Assembly (NCBI RefSeq): GCF_022538115.1
Contig: NZ_JAKZAL010000023.1
Location: forward strand, 1-64,000
Direction: 5' to 3'
From: Cognataquiflexum rubidum
GTDB lineage: Bacteria > Bacteroidota > Bacteroidia > Cytophagales > Cyclobacteriaceae
DNA: 64,000 bases
A program made the position numbers and the translations under genes. The notes beneath the pieces are model-generated. The model ran no database searches. It was not told where the DNA came from and saw only the letters and a program-made list of their open reading frames with translations. Of the stretch, positions 44,749 to 54,809 are shown piece by piece (position 1 is the stretch's first letter; every line of letters starts with the position of its first letter).

Positions 44749-45333
44749 TTAAACCCCTTCTGCCTGAACTTCTTTGACCTCGGGAAGCATCCTTGTCAAT
44801 AAATTTTGGATTCCTGCTTTGAGGGTGATGGTGCTGGAAGGACATCCGGAGCAACTTCCCTGAAGCAATACTTTCACAATCCCTTCATTGAAACTGTGAA
44901 AAACAATGGCGCCGCCGTCCTGTTCCACGGCCGGACGAATATATTCATCCAAAATTCCTTTGATCTTCTTTACTGTTTCGGAATCATTTTCATTGAAAAG
45001 TGGGTCCTTTTCGAAGGAAGAAATAACGAGAGCAGATTTTCCTGCTTCCAAATATTTTTTGATATGGTCACGGACAATGTCCTGGATTTCTACCCATTCA
45101 ATCTCATCTTTCTTGGTGACAGTCACAAAATTGGATGTGATAAAAACCCTGTCCACAGCGGCAAAATTGAACAATTCATTTGCCAAAGGAGAGGTACTTG
45201 TACTTGATTGGTCAGGGAAATCAAAGCTGACGCCTTCATCTGTCAACATAAAGTTGACTACAAATTTCAAAGAATTGGGATTTGGATTTGCCTCCATGTA
45301 AATATGGACCGGTCTTTTTTGCGCTTGCAGCAT
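44749..45333 (-). CDS. NifU/Nfu-family Fe-S cluster carrier
   Basis: The start is placed at 45333 (MLQAQKRPVHIYMEANPNP). The longer frame to 45396 adds 21 unconserved residues. The 194-residue protein has an N-terminal Nfu_N domain (YMEANPNPNSLKFVVN) and a C-terminal NifU domain with the cluster-binding CSGC (C161, C164). It delivers Fe-S clusters to apoproteins in the cytosol. It is followed directly by the DUF3810 gene. Confidence 0.93.
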   Translation of the reverse strand: MLQAQKRPVHIYMEANPNPNSLKFVVNFMLTDEGVSFDFPDQSSTSTSPLANELFNFAAVDRVFITSNFVTVTKKDEIEWVEIQDIVRDHIKKYLEAGKSALVISSFEKDPLFNENDSETVKKIKGILDEYIRPAVEQDGGAIVFHSFNEGIVKVLLQGSCSGCPSSTITLKAGIQNLLTRMLPEVKEVQAEGV

Positions 45334-45392
45334 ATCTGTTTGAGTTAAGTACCTAACATACCACCAAAACCTAGGATAAGTTCCTTTGGTTT

Positions 45393-46055
45393 TCAATTTT
45401 GGGATTTAGATTTTAATGCCTGAAATAAATAGGTTATTGTGAGCTCTATATTGGTGGAAGTCATATCAAAAATCCTGTCTTGGGTTTCAGGTCTTCCAAA
45501 CTCATAGGAAAGCCGCAAATCGCCCTCTAGGGTACTTTTTCCAAACAAAGTAGAAAGCCCTGCACCACCGGTAAGTCCGTACATAAATCTCCGGGGATCG
45601 TCCCCAGGCTGTCCATAGGTAGGAAGAAATAATGGTCCTTCAAAATCCCTGCTTACGTCGGTAGCGTTCAACAAATATCCAAAATGAGGTCCGATCTTGA
45701 TATGAAATCTCCCTCCTTTGCCTACATAGAAGTTGGACAGCACCGGCATTTTCAGATAGTTCAACTCAGTCCTGTTGGTTCCTTTGAGTAAGGTGTCTGT
45801 TTGGGAGAAACCCAAGGTAAGGTACTGCACCTCAATCTGAATCCCTGCATTCTTGCCTGAAAAGTGCTCCATGACAAAAGCGAAAGTAGGCGCACTGATT
45901 CCGCTTGTACTGATCTGAGGTCTTCCCGCACTCGTTCGGTAGCTCATGGATGAAACAGAATATCCTCCCCTGATTCCAAAACTTGTCTGTCCCTGGACCA
46001 AAACAGGTAAAACCAAGAGAGACAATACAGTGATGTAGAATATAACTTTTCCCAT
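45393..46055 (-). CDS. PorT-like outer-membrane beta-barrel protein
   Basis: The 220-residue protein from the chosen start MGKVIFYITVLSLLVLPVLVQGQ has a signal peptide; an in-frame ATG 36 bp upstream (46091) is less suitable. Eight or so amphipathic strands follow (FGIRGGYSVSSMSY, GIQIEVQYLTLGFSQ, FHIKIGPHFGYLLNA, LEGDLRLSYEFGRP, NIELTITYLFQAL), the pattern of PorT/OmpW-sized porin-like proteins. The function is unknown. It follows the TonB-plug chimera by 40 bp on the same strand, so they may share a transcript. Confidence 0.82.
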   Translation of the reverse strand: MGKVIFYITVLSLLVLPVLVQGQTSFGIRGGYSVSSMSYRTSAGRPQISTSGISAPTFAFVMEHFSGKNAGIQIEVQYLTLGFSQTDTLLKGTNRTELNYLKMPVLSNFYVGKGGRFHIKIGPHFGYLLNATDVSRDFEGPLFLPTYGQPGDDPRRFMYGLTGGAGLSTLFGKSTLEGDLRLSYEFGRPETQDRIFDMTSTNIELTITYLFQALKSKSQN

Positions 46056-46095
46056 GCTCAAAAATAGGCATTTGATTTTCAAATCATGCACAAAA

Positions 46096-48861
46096 TCATT
46101 TTCCTGCCGGAATTACAAATGTTGCTCTCACCGGTGTCCCATCGATGGCAACACCTTCCACAATCACCGATTTAGGACTAGGGTTGTCATTCATAAAGAA
46201 TTCTATCCGGAAAGCACCCTTTTCACTGTCAGTGATGACGTAAGGATTCCAATAAAGAGTTGCCCTATGGTCTGGTCCGATCGGGAATTCGTCCGCATTT
46301 TCATGGCTTACCTGATAGAAATTATTTGGGACAGAAAATCCCTCGACCACTATGGTGTTCATATTTGCCGTGGCAGTGTTCAGTATCGGAGATGGCTGTG
46401 TTCCTTTTTTAAGGTATATGGCAATCACCCCGTTTCTACCCATATCACCCATGATGGAAGCCATTCTTGTCACGACTTCTATCCTTTCCACATCATTGGG
46501 ATTGATGGAATTGATGTTGGAAGCGGCACTGTTTCCCGGAAGAATGGCACCATCCACCATCACCATAGGTTCGAGTGAATTAGTCCCTGATGTGGCTCCA
46601 CCCCTTAACGTCACCTGCCCAAAAGTATTGACTGCCATGCCCGGAATATAAGGCTTGAGGCTAAGTAAGAGGTCTGTCGAGTTTCCTCCCCGCATCAAAA
46701 TATCTCCCTGAACTACATGATCTGCACGCCCATAGATAGCCATGGTTTTTGAATTGCCCTTCTCCTCATCTACAGTGACCTGATCTAGCTCTATCGTTTT
46801 ATCCACCTCTTCTACCAAGGGAAATATGGGGGTTTGGACTGTGGTTATATTTGGCATTTTGACATAGTCAGGCACAAAAAACGGAGGATTCAAACGTGGC
46901 GTGATCTGGAATTTGCCAAAAGAATTTCCTTTTTTGTCCAGGGCCATAAAGGTGAAATCTAAAGGTCCATAGAAATCCATTTCTTCCAGATTGAATTTAC
47001 CTTCGGTATCCGACTGAAGATCAAGCGACGCCGCAAAATTATTGAAATAGGCCGTGAAGGGGATTGCTTCAGGTTTGCCTTTGTCATTGAGAAATTGCCC
47101 GGAGATATTCATGTCCTTTTCGATGGGATAGGTGAATTTGTCCGTAGTGATATGTCTGGGGATTTCTTTGATGGTCAATCCATTCAGAATCGTAGGAGTT
47201 AAGGTAATTGGAGTTACATAATGATTATCCGTCACCGAAACAGAGAGATTGGCGGAAATGGGATTCCCCTTTTTATCCTTCAAAAAAACCTCGAGGCTTA
47301 CTTTTTCTCTGGTTTCGTATTCGTTTTTGTCAGGCCGGAATGTACCCACAATCTGTGACATTGGTTCTTCTTCTGTTTTGGAATCTGTTATCCTATCATA
47401 AGGACTTAGGACTGCCACAGCTTTGACAAAGTAGGTGTCAGGGCCATAGTTCCTGTTCCAAGTAGTGTAGGATCTCAAATAATATTTTTTCTGTTTGAGT
47501 GTGTCGGGCAAAAACATATCCCCTATAGCCTGCCCATTTTCGATTTTGATTTTTTTCTGAATAAGTATATCCCTGTTTTCAGAAATCAGTTCTACATACA
47601 ACACCTTGCTCAGTTCTTTTTTGAGGGTTGGGTTGGCGTAATTGAGGTAGGCTTTAAAAAACAGCTGATCTCCCTGATAGTAAAATGGCCTATCTAGGTG
47701 GAGGTAAACTTTCTCTTGGAGCCCATTCGCATCTTTTGCCATTTGGGTATTCGATTCCAAAGAAAAGGGCGGATTATAGTCCATGGGAAGGAGCGTGGCG
47801 ACTTTTCTTTTGTCCATATCTCCTGAGAATGTCACATCCTTTTGGTTTAGAACGATACCGTTTGAGTTGATATTGACGTAATTGCCATTGACCTCAATCC
47901 AAGAAATGGGATAGGGAGCGTCCTTGTAGGTGTTGACGGTGCTATAGCCTTTTTCATAATGAATTTCGATTCTTCCTTTCAGATAAATTCTGTAATCCCC
48001 AGGTCTCTTACCGGGAGTCACGAGGGTTTCCGGTTTATATTCAATGACTGATTTTCCCAGTTCATTTGCAAAGATGTCCGAGCGCATGTTCAAGGTTTCA
48101 GCGCCTCCGGGCTTGTTGGCATAGAGCATGAATCCTTCTTGGTTGTGCTGGTTTTGGATCATTGCCCTGAACATGTTGGCAGGAGACTTCTTGTAAGTTT
48201 CCTCTCGGTTTTTTTGCCAGGATTGTTTAAGGTTTTGGTCCGTGGTGTCCATTTCGACAAATCTCGTCGCACCGGCGATGATGTAGTATTGGGGAGTAAA
48301 ATAGAATTCCTTAAGGTCAAACGTGAGGTTGTATCCTAGTCCGTTATTTTTTATTTCTATGGGTTGGATAGCGGTGGCCCGGAAGCTGTTTGTAGTATTG
48401 TCTTCGGAAAATTCAATGACCCATGGATTGAGGATTTCGCATTGTGAAGCAAGGTTATCATTTCCCAAAAATAGATTTTTGAACCTTCTCAACTCCCTTT
48501 CCCAAGCCTTGTCTCTTGTCGCTTTGATTTCGACATCTGAGAGTTCCTGTTCAAAAGAAACCATGCTGACATTGAGAATAAATTGTCCTCCGGGTTTGAT
48601 AGAAGCTGGTTTTTGGACAGCTTGGTATCCGATAAAAGAAAAGGCAACTTCGATCTCTCCTTCGGGAACATTGGCCAAGGTAAAATTTCCGTCCAAGTCA
48701 GTGACAGTCGAAAGAGTGGTGTTATTGATAAAAACATTACAAAAAGGAAGGGCTTCACCAGATTTACTATCAGTGACTTTTCCTGTAATTGTACCTGTTG
48801 TTTGGGCAAATCCTGTAAATGGAATCAGAAACAGAAAAAAAATAAGTGTGAAGTCTTTCAT
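46096..48861 (-). CDS. Carboxypeptidase-regulatory / MG2 / TonB-plug chimera without barrel
   Basis: This 921-residue exported protein has a signal peptide (MKDFTLIFFLFLIPFTGFAQ), a CarboxypepD-regulatory-like beta-sandwich (22-110, GTITGKVTDSKSGEALPF), a central region with a macroglobulin MG2-like block (about 390-480, KVYLHLDRPFYYQGDQLFFK), another beta-sandwich domain and, near the C-terminus, a TonB-receptor plug (about 700-830, ILMRGGNSTDLLLSLKPYIP ... VMVDGAILPG ... NDVERIEVV). It ends ~80 residues later, with no room for a 22-strand barrel. Related Bacteroidota proteins are common and unassigned. It may work with a barrel partner or at the periplasmic face. Confidence 0.85.
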   Translation of the reverse strand: MKDFTLIFFLFLIPFTGFAQTTGTITGKVTDSKSGEALPFCNVFINNTTLSTVTDLDGNFTLANVPEGEIEVAFSFIGYQAVQKPASIKPGGQFILNVSMVSFEQELSDVEIKATRDKAWERELRRFKNLFLGNDNLASQCEILNPWVIEFSEDNTTNSFRATAIQPIEIKNNGLGYNLTFDLKEFYFTPQYYIIAGATRFVEMDTTDQNLKQSWQKNREETYKKSPANMFRAMIQNQHNQEGFMLYANKPGGAETLNMRSDIFANELGKSVIEYKPETLVTPGKRPGDYRIYLKGRIEIHYEKGYSTVNTYKDAPYPISWIEVNGNYVNINSNGIVLNQKDVTFSGDMDKRKVATLLPMDYNPPFSLESNTQMAKDANGLQEKVYLHLDRPFYYQGDQLFFKAYLNYANPTLKKELSKVLYVELISENRDILIQKKIKIENGQAIGDMFLPDTLKQKKYYLRSYTTWNRNYGPDTYFVKAVAVLSPYDRITDSKTEEEPMSQIVGTFRPDKNEYETREKVSLEVFLKDKKGNPISANLSVSVTDNHYVTPITLTPTILNGLTIKEIPRHITTDKFTYPIEKDMNISGQFLNDKGKPEAIPFTAYFNNFAASLDLQSDTEGKFNLEEMDFYGPLDFTFMALDKKGNSFGKFQITPRLNPPFFVPDYVKMPNITTVQTPIFPLVEEVDKTIELDQVTVDEEKGNSKTMAIYGRADHVVQGDILMRGGNSTDLLLSLKPYIPGMAVNTFGQVTLRGGATSGTNSLEPMVMVDGAILPGNSAASNINSINPNDVERIEVVTRMASIMGDMGRNGVIAIYLKKGTQPSPILNTATANMNTIVVEGFSVPNNFYQVSHENADEFPIGPDHRATLYWNPYVITDSEKGAFRIEFFMNDNPSPKSVIVEGVAIDGTPVRATFVIPAGK

Positions 48862-48927
48862 ATTGAATTCTACTAATATTTAAGGCGAAATATAAAGGTT
48901 AATACGGTCAACGGAAAAGATTGGATC

Positions 48928-48962
48928 AAAAAAAAGCACAAAACCATAAAGATTTTGTGCCT
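48928..48962 (-). terminator. Terminator downstream of the gltX gene pair
   Basis: GCACAAAA-n9-TTTTGTGC (48936-48960) is followed on the minus strand by eight T. It ends transcripts of the 70-residue protein gene, about 190 bp after its stop codon. Confidence 0.7.
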
Positions 48963-49152
48963 TCATTTTCTGTTGGGAAGAAAATAGAGAAATTTGTATT
49001 ATGTATAACCGCTTTATTGCAAGTAGCCAAACAAATAATGGTTGAGGAACGATTAACGGTTTTGTGGACAGTGGACTATCGATTGTGGACGAGTATCCGC
49101 ACCCGATAAAGTCTCCTCAAGTCCAATGTGCAACATGGCGGATACTCACAAT

Positions 49153-49365
49153 TTATTTTTTCTTTTTCCCTTTACCTTCCTTGATTTCTTCAATGTCTTC
49201 CCTGTCTTTGAGCTTTTTGTCATCGACATTTTTGTTTAGGAATTCATTAAGCTTATCGATGGAGAAAGTACTTGAAATCTCTCCAAAAGTATCGATGTTC
49301 ATCTTAAAACCTTCCAGGTCTTTGTGGACTTTTGCGGTTTCTTCTTTTTTAGGTTTTTTAGCCAT
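49153..49365 (-). CDS. Small charged protein downstream of gltX
   Basis: This 70-residue protein is Lys/Glu/Asp-rich (start MAKKPKKEETAKVHKDLEGF, end in KGKGKKKK), with no signal peptide or membrane helix. The middle (FKMNIDTFGEISSTFSIDKL) looks structured and the ends disordered. I believe similar small proteins occur in Cytophagales, but the function is unknown. It follows gltX by 25 bp on the same strand and is probably co-transcribed. It is most likely a real gene because its composition and spacing fit an operon. Confidence 0.75.
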   Translation of the reverse strand: MAKKPKKEETAKVHKDLEGFKMNIDTFGEISSTFSIDKLNEFLNKNVDDKKLKDREDIEEIKEGKGKKKK

Positions 49366-49390
49366 GGGAGTTTTTTCTTATTTGAATAAA

Positions 49391-50926
49391 TCAGCGTACC
49401 TGTAAAGTGTCCAAGGCAAATTTGATCCTCTTGGACAATTCCTCTTTTCCGATAATGCTAAATACAGCCATCAGATCCGGCCCTGCACCCACTCCGGTCA
49501 CTGCCAAGCGTACTGCCTGCATGACTTTACCCAATTTGATGCCATTGGCTTCTGCGGATTCCTCAAGAACAGCCTTTGCTATTTCAGGGGTGAAGTCTCC
49601 AGTATGGGTCGCTAGCTTTTCTATGTAAGTTGCCAATACGGTGACGACTTCGGCATTCCATTTCTTTCCTGCAATCTCATCGTCGAATGAAGTCGGTGCG
49701 ATCAGCATAAACTTTCCTTCTTTCCAAAGGTCCGCTGGGAAAGTTGCTCTTTCTTTCATCACCTGCGCTATTTTCGCCGCTTTTTCTTTGTCTACAGAAA
49801 GCCCTTCTTTTTCGATGTCAGCTATAAGATAAGCTGCCAATTCTTCATCTGACTTGGCTCGGAGGTATTGTTCATTGAACCATTTTGCCTTATTGATATC
49901 AAATTTTGTACCTGATTTGCCGATTCTTTCAATCGAAAATGCGTCTACCAATTCTTCCAAGCTAAAAATCTCCTTGTGGTCGCCCGGGTTCCATCCCAAG
50001 AAAGCCAAGAAGTTCAACATGGCTTCAGGAAGGTAACCCCCTTCGCGGAATCCCATGGCTGTTTCACCTGAATTCGGATCTTTCCAATCCATCGGGAATA
50101 CCGGAAAACCATGTTTGTCTGCATCTCTTTTGGATAGCTTCCCATTTCCGTCAGGCTTTAGCAAAAGCGGTAAATGCGCAAATTCCGGCATGGTAGCTTC
50201 CCAACCAAAATATTTGTATAGCAATACGTGCAATGGTGCGGAAGGAAGCCATTCTTCACCACGAATGACATGGGTGATTTTCATCAGGTGGTCATCTACG
50301 ATATTGGCCAAATGGTAAGTGGGCATGCCGTCAGATTTCATCAAGACTTTATCATCCAAAGTACTGGAATGTACCATGACCCAACCACGGATCAGGTCAT
50401 GCAATCTCACTTCTTCTTTTCTCGGGATTTTCACACGGATGACGTAGGCTTCACCGGAAGCCAACTTCGCCTTCACTTCATCTTCAGGAAGAGTGAGCGA
50501 GTTTTTCATTTGGGTTCTGGTGATAGAATTATACTGAGGAGACACAACCCTTGCGGCAGTCAGCCTTTCCCGCATCGCATCTAATTCCTCAGAAGTGTCA
50601 AATGCATAATATGCATGCCCTTTTTCGATCAGGTCAATTGCATACTGCATGTACATCGGTTTCCTCTCGGACTGTCGGTAGGGAGAACTGTTACCCGGAT
50701 TCCAAGGACTCTCATCAGGTGATATCCCTAGCCAATCCAATGCATCTTTGATATATTCTTCTGCTCCGGGCACAAACCTGTTTTGGTCTGTATCCTCAAT
50801 TCGAAGAAGGAATTTGCCTCCTGTTTTTCTAGCGTATAGGTAATTGTATAGAGCGGTTCTCACTCCGCCGATATGTAAAGCTCCGGTAGGAGAGGGTGCA
50901 AATCTTACACGTACTTCTTTGTTCAT
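49391..50926 (-). CDS. gltX: Glutamate--tRNA ligase
   Basis: This 511-residue class I aminoacyl-tRNA synthetase charges tRNA-Glu, and possibly tRNA-Gln. The HIGH-type motif HIGG is at 18-21 (FAPSPTGALHIGGVRTALYN), the zinc/insert region follows, and the KMSKS-type motif is KLSKR (about 265). The C-terminal anticodon-binding helical domain ends KRIKFALDTLQVR. The length fits the family. A TATCTTTG box lies about 70 bp upstream. Confidence 0.97.
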   Translation of the reverse strand: MNKEVRVRFAPSPTGALHIGGVRTALYNYLYARKTGGKFLLRIEDTDQNRFVPGAEEYIKDALDWLGISPDESPWNPGNSSPYRQSERKPMYMQYAIDLIEKGHAYYAFDTSEELDAMRERLTAARVVSPQYNSITRTQMKNSLTLPEDEVKAKLASGEAYVIRVKIPRKEEVRLHDLIRGWVMVHSSTLDDKVLMKSDGMPTYHLANIVDDHLMKITHVIRGEEWLPSAPLHVLLYKYFGWEATMPEFAHLPLLLKPDGNGKLSKRDADKHGFPVFPMDWKDPNSGETAMGFREGGYLPEAMLNFLAFLGWNPGDHKEIFSLEELVDAFSIERIGKSGTKFDINKAKWFNEQYLRAKSDEELAAYLIADIEKEGLSVDKEKAAKIAQVMKERATFPADLWKEGKFMLIAPTSFDDEIAGKKWNAEVVTVLATYIEKLATHTGDFTPEIAKAVLEESAEANGIKLGKVMQAVRLAVTGVGAGPDLMAVFSIIGKEELSKRIKFALDTLQVR

Positions 50927-50994
50927 GGTATAGGATTATCTTTTTACAACCCTTGATAGTACAATTGGTTGTAAGGTTATCTATTTTGAGGCTG

Positions 50995-51002
50995 CAAAGA
51001 TA
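50995..51002 (-). promoter_or_regulatory. Possible -7 box of gltX
   Basis: The minus strand reads TATCTTTG followed by C, an exact TAnnTTTG match and identical to the rpsP box. A good -33 TTG is not obvious. Confidence 0.4.
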
Positions 51003-51149
51003 GGAAAAGATAGGGATACCTTGTAATCACTAATAATGATAGGAAAGAATATAGTGATTGTTTTCTCTAGGCTACATTTCTTGAAATTGTTATTATTAGC
51101 AATAAAATGAAATACTTTAAATTTAGGAAAATAGAAATAAAAGTAGAAC

Positions 51150-52313
51150 TCATTTTACTTTAAGAACCACCAACACATACCTGTCATCTTCTAACCTAGA
51201 TTTGTTTCTTTTAACAAAATCTAAAATAGGTGCCTCAGCATCTATCTTAAGGATATTATCTTCACTTTTTTTAAAATCATCATAAAAATCAAGAGAAGGA
51301 ATCATATATACAATTTCATCTTCTGTAAATGTCCAAGGAATATTCCTGATTTCCATACCATCTAAATCATTGACGAATCGACTTATTTGAGACTTAATTT
51401 TAAAATTCTTATCTAAAAAAATAAAATAGTTTCCATCACCACGCCTATTAAATCCAAGAAAATATTGATCAGAAAATGGGAAGAAGCAATGCAAAAATTC
51501 TACAAGTTTTTGCTCCTTCATGAATTCGTTTCTATTCGGTATTTCTTTTATCCTTAACCTAAGGTCATCTGAAATTGCACCTTGTTTAAAATCAAATTGA
51601 AGGATTTTCCGAAAGTGGCCTTTATAATCAAATAGAATAACATCATATGATAAAGGAACATTAAAAAGAATATCTCTTGAAAATGGGTCTGTATAAAATC
51701 CATGAATAGTTCGAAACATATAATTTTCATAACCTGTTCGAATGGGATACCATCCAATTGTTGTATCTGGGGAAATTCTTATAAAATTACTCCTATCTTG
51801 GCTTTCGGGAGCATTATTAAGATGATACAACTGAAAATTTGGGGTGTAAAATACATCACTTAATCTGTAAGGAGATTTTTCAGTAAATAAATGTTCCCCC
51901 TCATGTGAAAATGCAAGTATTTTATTTTGCCTTGCATCTGAAATCAAAAGTGTGTCCTCACGTACTTGGAAATTTTCTACCTGCATAAACTCCCCTGGTC
52001 CACCAATTCCTGTTGACTGAAAGATTCTTTTTACCTCACCATTACGGTTAAATTGAATGATATTATCAAGACCTCTATCCTGTGCGAAAATGTCTTCTTC
52101 AAAAAACTTTATATATGTTGGTCGCGCAATGGGCAAAGAATCATCATAATCAAGTAAAATGTATTCAATACTCTCAAAATGTTTGGACATTAAGGCTGGT
52201 TCACTTTGATTAATGTCAACCGGGATGGAAATTATACCCGAAACATCCATTGACTTGTCTGATTTACAGGATAAGAAAAAAAGTAAAATATAGAATGCAT
52301 AAATATTTTTCAT
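51150..52313 (-). CDS. Six-bladed beta-propeller lipoprotein
   Basis: This 387-residue exported protein has signal/lipobox MKNIYAFYILLFFLSC (C16). NHL/YVTN-like propeller repeats follow, recognisable as the Bacteroidota 6-bladed propeller family by YIKFFEEDIFAQDRGLDNII, GIGGPGEFMQVENFQVRED and ILAFSHEGEH. The function of this family is unknown; members often occur in groups near peptide or surface systems. Here it stands alone and is markedly AT-rich compared with gltX and rplS on either side, which hints at later acquisition. Confidence 0.85.
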   Translation of the reverse strand: MKNIYAFYILLFFLSCKSDKSMDVSGIISIPVDINQSEPALMSKHFESIEYILLDYDDSLPIARPTYIKFFEEDIFAQDRGLDNIIQFNRNGEVKRIFQSTGIGGPGEFMQVENFQVREDTLLISDARQNKILAFSHEGEHLFTEKSPYRLSDVFYTPNFQLYHLNNAPESQDRSNFIRISPDTTIGWYPIRTGYENYMFRTIHGFYTDPFSRDILFNVPLSYDVILFDYKGHFRKILQFDFKQGAISDDLRLRIKEIPNRNEFMKEQKLVEFLHCFFPFSDQYFLGFNRRGDGNYFIFLDKNFKIKSQISRFVNDLDGMEIRNIPWTFTEDEIVYMIPSLDFYDDFKKSEDNILKIDAEAPILDFVKRNKSRLEDDRYVLVVLKVK

Positions 52314-52463
52314 AGCTATTTCTCCAAATGGAAATAAGATCGCTTAAATGAAATTTTATTTTATAAGGTCTTCACAATTGTCAATTCAGATAAGTGCTTG
52401 TTTAAAACTATTGATTAATTAGGACTTGAAAAGGATTTTCTTTGAAAAATCTTAATCAATAAC

Positions 52464-52497
52464 AAAAAAAGGGAACCCGTTTGGATTCCCTTTTTGA
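52464..52497 (-). terminator. Terminator of the rpsP-rimM-trmD-rplS operon
   Basis: The perfect 10-bp arms AAAAAGGGAA and TTCCCTTTTT enclose CCCGTTTGGA, 12 bp after the rplS stop codon, with a T-run on the minus strand. Confidence 0.85.
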
Positions 52498-52508
52498 GAA
52501 AAAGACAG

Positions 52509-52880
52509 TTAAGCGTCTTTTCTGTGTCTGATTTTTTCTTTGATTTTGGCAGACTTTCCTTGACGACCTCTTAGGTAGTACAATCTAGCTCTCCTCACTT
52601 TACCCTCTCTCATCAATTCGATTTTGTCGATGGCTGGAGAGATGATAGGGAAAATTCTTTCCACACCTACACCGTTTGATACTTTTCTTACAGTGAAAGT
52701 TTCTCCGTTTGTATTTGGATTTTTTCTCTGGATGACGGTGCCTTGGAATTGCTGGATACGATCTTTGTTACCTTCGGTGATTTTCACGTGGACGTTGATG
52801 GTATCTCCTGCTTTGAAAGAAGGGAATTTGGCTCTCGCCTCGCTGTATTCCGCTTCTACAATTTTAAGTAGTTCGCTCAT
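52509..52880 (-). CDS. rplS: 50S ribosomal protein L19
   Basis: This 123-residue ribosomal protein at the 30S-50S interface shows family blocks [32 protein letters not shown] and [20 protein letters not shown], with a basic end [20 protein letters not shown]. It is last gene of the rpsP-rimM-trmD-rplS operon, 88 bp after trmD. Confidence 0.98.
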   Translation of the reverse strand: MSELLKIVEAEYSEARAKFPSFKAGDTINVHVKITEGNKDRIQQFQGTVIQRKNPNTNGETFTVRKVSNGVGVERIFPIISPAIDKIELMREGKVRRARLYYLRGRQGKSAKIKEKIRHRKDA

Positions 52881-52968
52881 AGCTGTATATTTTATGTGCT
52901 TGTAGCGACTGCGCCTCGGCGCAATCTTTTGTTAGACTCAATGATATTACTTTCTTACATATATCGCC

Positions 52969-53655
52969 TCAGAGTTCTTTTCCTTCGAGAAGGTCCGGTC
53001 TTCTTTCTTTGGTTCGGCGAACCGATGCTTCAAATCTCCAGATATCTATTTTGGCTTGATGTCCTGACATTAATATTTCCGGTACTTTCATTCCCTCATA
53101 GTCTGCGGGTCTGGTATATACCGGTGGGGCCAAAAGCCCATCTTGGAAGGAATCTGTCAATGCCGAACTTTCGTCATTGAGAACTCCCGGAATCAACCTG
53201 ATAATGGCATCTGTCACCACCGCTGCGGCCAATTCGCCTCCGGAGAGGACATAATCACCGATGCTGATTTCTTTGGTTATCCATTTCAGTCTGACCCTTT
53301 CGTCGACACCTTTATAGTGTCCACACAGGATGATGAAGTTTTCCTTGAGAGAAAGTTCATTGGCCATTCGCTGGTCAAATTTCTTTCCGTCAGGTGTCAT
53401 GTAAATGACCTCATCATACTCCCTTTCGCTCTTGAGTGCTTCGATGCACTTTGCGATGGGTTCTATCATCATGACCATCCCGGCACCGCCTCCAAATGCA
53501 TAGTCGTCGACTTGCTTTTGTTTGCCGCCAGCATAATCCCTCAGGTTGTGGACCCTCACCGTGGCCAAACCTTTTTCTTCCGCTCTTTTGAGAATCGAAT
53601 GTGAAAAAGGGCCTTCCAACAATCCGGGAACAACTGAAATGATGTCAATGCGCAT
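52969..53655 (-). CDS. trmD: tRNA (guanine-N1-)-methyltransferase TrmD
   Basis: This 228-residue SPOUT-class enzyme methylates G37 of tRNAs with a G36 (including CCN-type Pro and some Arg/Leu tRNAs) to prevent +1 frameshifts. The trefoil-knot motifs [12 protein letters not shown] and [13 protein letters not shown] and the start [20 protein letters not shown] are clear. Its ATG overlaps the rimM stop codon by one base, so translation is coupled. Confidence 0.98.
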   Translation of the reverse strand: MRIDIISVVPGLLEGPFSHSILKRAEEKGLATVRVHNLRDYAGGKQKQVDDYAFGGGAGMVMMIEPIAKCIEALKSEREYDEVIYMTPDGKKFDQRMANELSLKENFIILCGHYKGVDERVRLKWITKEISIGDYVLSGGELAAAVVTDAIIRLIPGVLNDESSALTDSFQDGLLAPPVYTRPADYEGMKVPEILMSGHQAKIDIWRFEASVRRTKERRPDLLEGKEL

Positions 53656-54185
53656 CAGTCTTCCAAATATATGTCAATCAATCCTGTGGGCAGGGAGCAG
53701 TAAACTTTCTTAGCTGCCTTGTCGACTTTCTGGATAATCTGGTCTTGAATGGGTATCAAGACCTCTTTTCCTTTATGTTCGACGCCCAATAAATCCTGGG
53801 TTTCCATGTCATAAATGACTTTAACCTCTCCGATAAGTCCGAGGGAATCATCGATTACCTCAAATCCTACCAATTCATGGTAATAGTATTGGTCTTCTCC
53901 AAGCTCGGGCAATTCGCTCATCGGAAGGAATAAAGCCGATCCTACGAGTTTGCTTGCATCGTCCACCGTGTTAAAATCCTCAAATTTTGCAAGCACCTTG
54001 TTGTTCGGTTGGGAGACAAAATGCTCAATAAAGAAAGGGACTAACCTGGTTTTTTGCTCGATGAAGACATGCTTCAGTTCTTCGTAGTCTTCCGGAAAAT
54101 CTACATCCAGGACTACCGTAACTTCACCATGAAGCCCATGAACTTTGGACACGTAGCCCAATTGGAAACAATTGTCTTTGTTCAT
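53655..54185 (-). CDS. rimM: 16S rRNA processing protein RimM
   Basis: This 176-residue ribosome-maturation factor binds S19 during 30S head assembly. The N-terminal beta-barrel starts [18 protein letters not shown], and the C-terminal PRC-barrel has [31 protein letters not shown] and the end [10 protein letters not shown]. It lies 14 bp after rpsP. Confidence 0.97.
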   Translation of the reverse strand: MNKDNCFQLGYVSKVHGLHGEVTVVLDVDFPEDYEELKHVFIEQKTRLVPFFIEHFVSQPNNKVLAKFEDFNTVDDASKLVGSALFLPMSELPELGEDQYYYHELVGFEVIDDSLGLIGEVKVIYDMETQDLLGVEHKGKEVLIPIQDQIIQKVDKAAKKVYCSLPTGLIDIYLED

Positions 54186-54199
54186 GGCGTAAAGGGGTA

Positions 54200-54754
54200 T
54201 TAAGCTTGGGTTTCTTCGCCTTCAGCAGCTGCTTCAGGTGCTTCAACCTCGGCCGCAGGAGCTTCTTCTACTTTTGGAGTAGCAGCAGCGATAGCGTCAT
54301 CTTCTCTTTTCTTGATGGCGTCAAGACGGGCTTGGTTTTTAGCTGTTTCAGCTTCAAATGCCTTGGTTTTTGCGTCTTCTTTTTCTTTGGTCAATCTATC
54401 CACTTTACCACCTATGGCAGTTTCTTTAGAAGATTTCCAGGTTTCGAATTTAGCATCTGCCTGATCTTGTGTGATCGCGCCTTTCAATACACCGATTTGA
54501 AGGTGTTTTTGCAACAATATACCTCTGTAAGAAAGCATAGCCTTTACTGTATCAGTCGGCTGCGCACCGTTCAACAACCATTTAAGAGCGCGCTCATTGT
54601 TGATGTTGATGGATGCAGGGTCAGTGTTGGGGTTATAAGTCCCGATTTTTTCGATAAAGCGTCCATCACGTGGAGCTCTAGCATCAGCTACTACAACGTC
54701 ATAGATGGCCATTTTTTTTCTGCCTCTACGCGATAATCTGATTTTTACTGCCAT
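54200..54754 (-). CDS. rpsP: 30S ribosomal protein S16 with long acidic C-terminal extension
   Basis: The start is set at [20 protein letters not shown]; the longer frame to 54841 has 29 residues of non-homologous sequence that include promoter DNA. The protein is 184 residues: a normal S16 domain (1-80, [17 protein letters not shown]), then a ~100-residue Lys/Glu/Ala tail ([17 protein letters not shown] ... [19 protein letters not shown]). Such tails are usual in Bacteroidota S16. It is first in the rpsP-rimM-trmD-rplS operon, behind a good promoter. Confidence 0.97.
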   Translation of the reverse strand: MAVKIRLSRRGRKKMAIYDVVVADARAPRDGRFIEKIGTYNPNTDPASININNERALKWLLNGAQPTDTVKAMLSYRGILLQKHLQIGVLKGAITQDQADAKFETWKSSKETAIGGKVDRLTKEKEDAKTKAFEAETAKNQARLDAIKKREDDAIAAATPKVEEAPAAEVEAPEAAAEGEETQA

Positions 54755-54809
54755 ATTAATTTGATATTTAGTGAATTGATGGATCCCGTCCATCTTAAAT
54801 TTTGGACTG

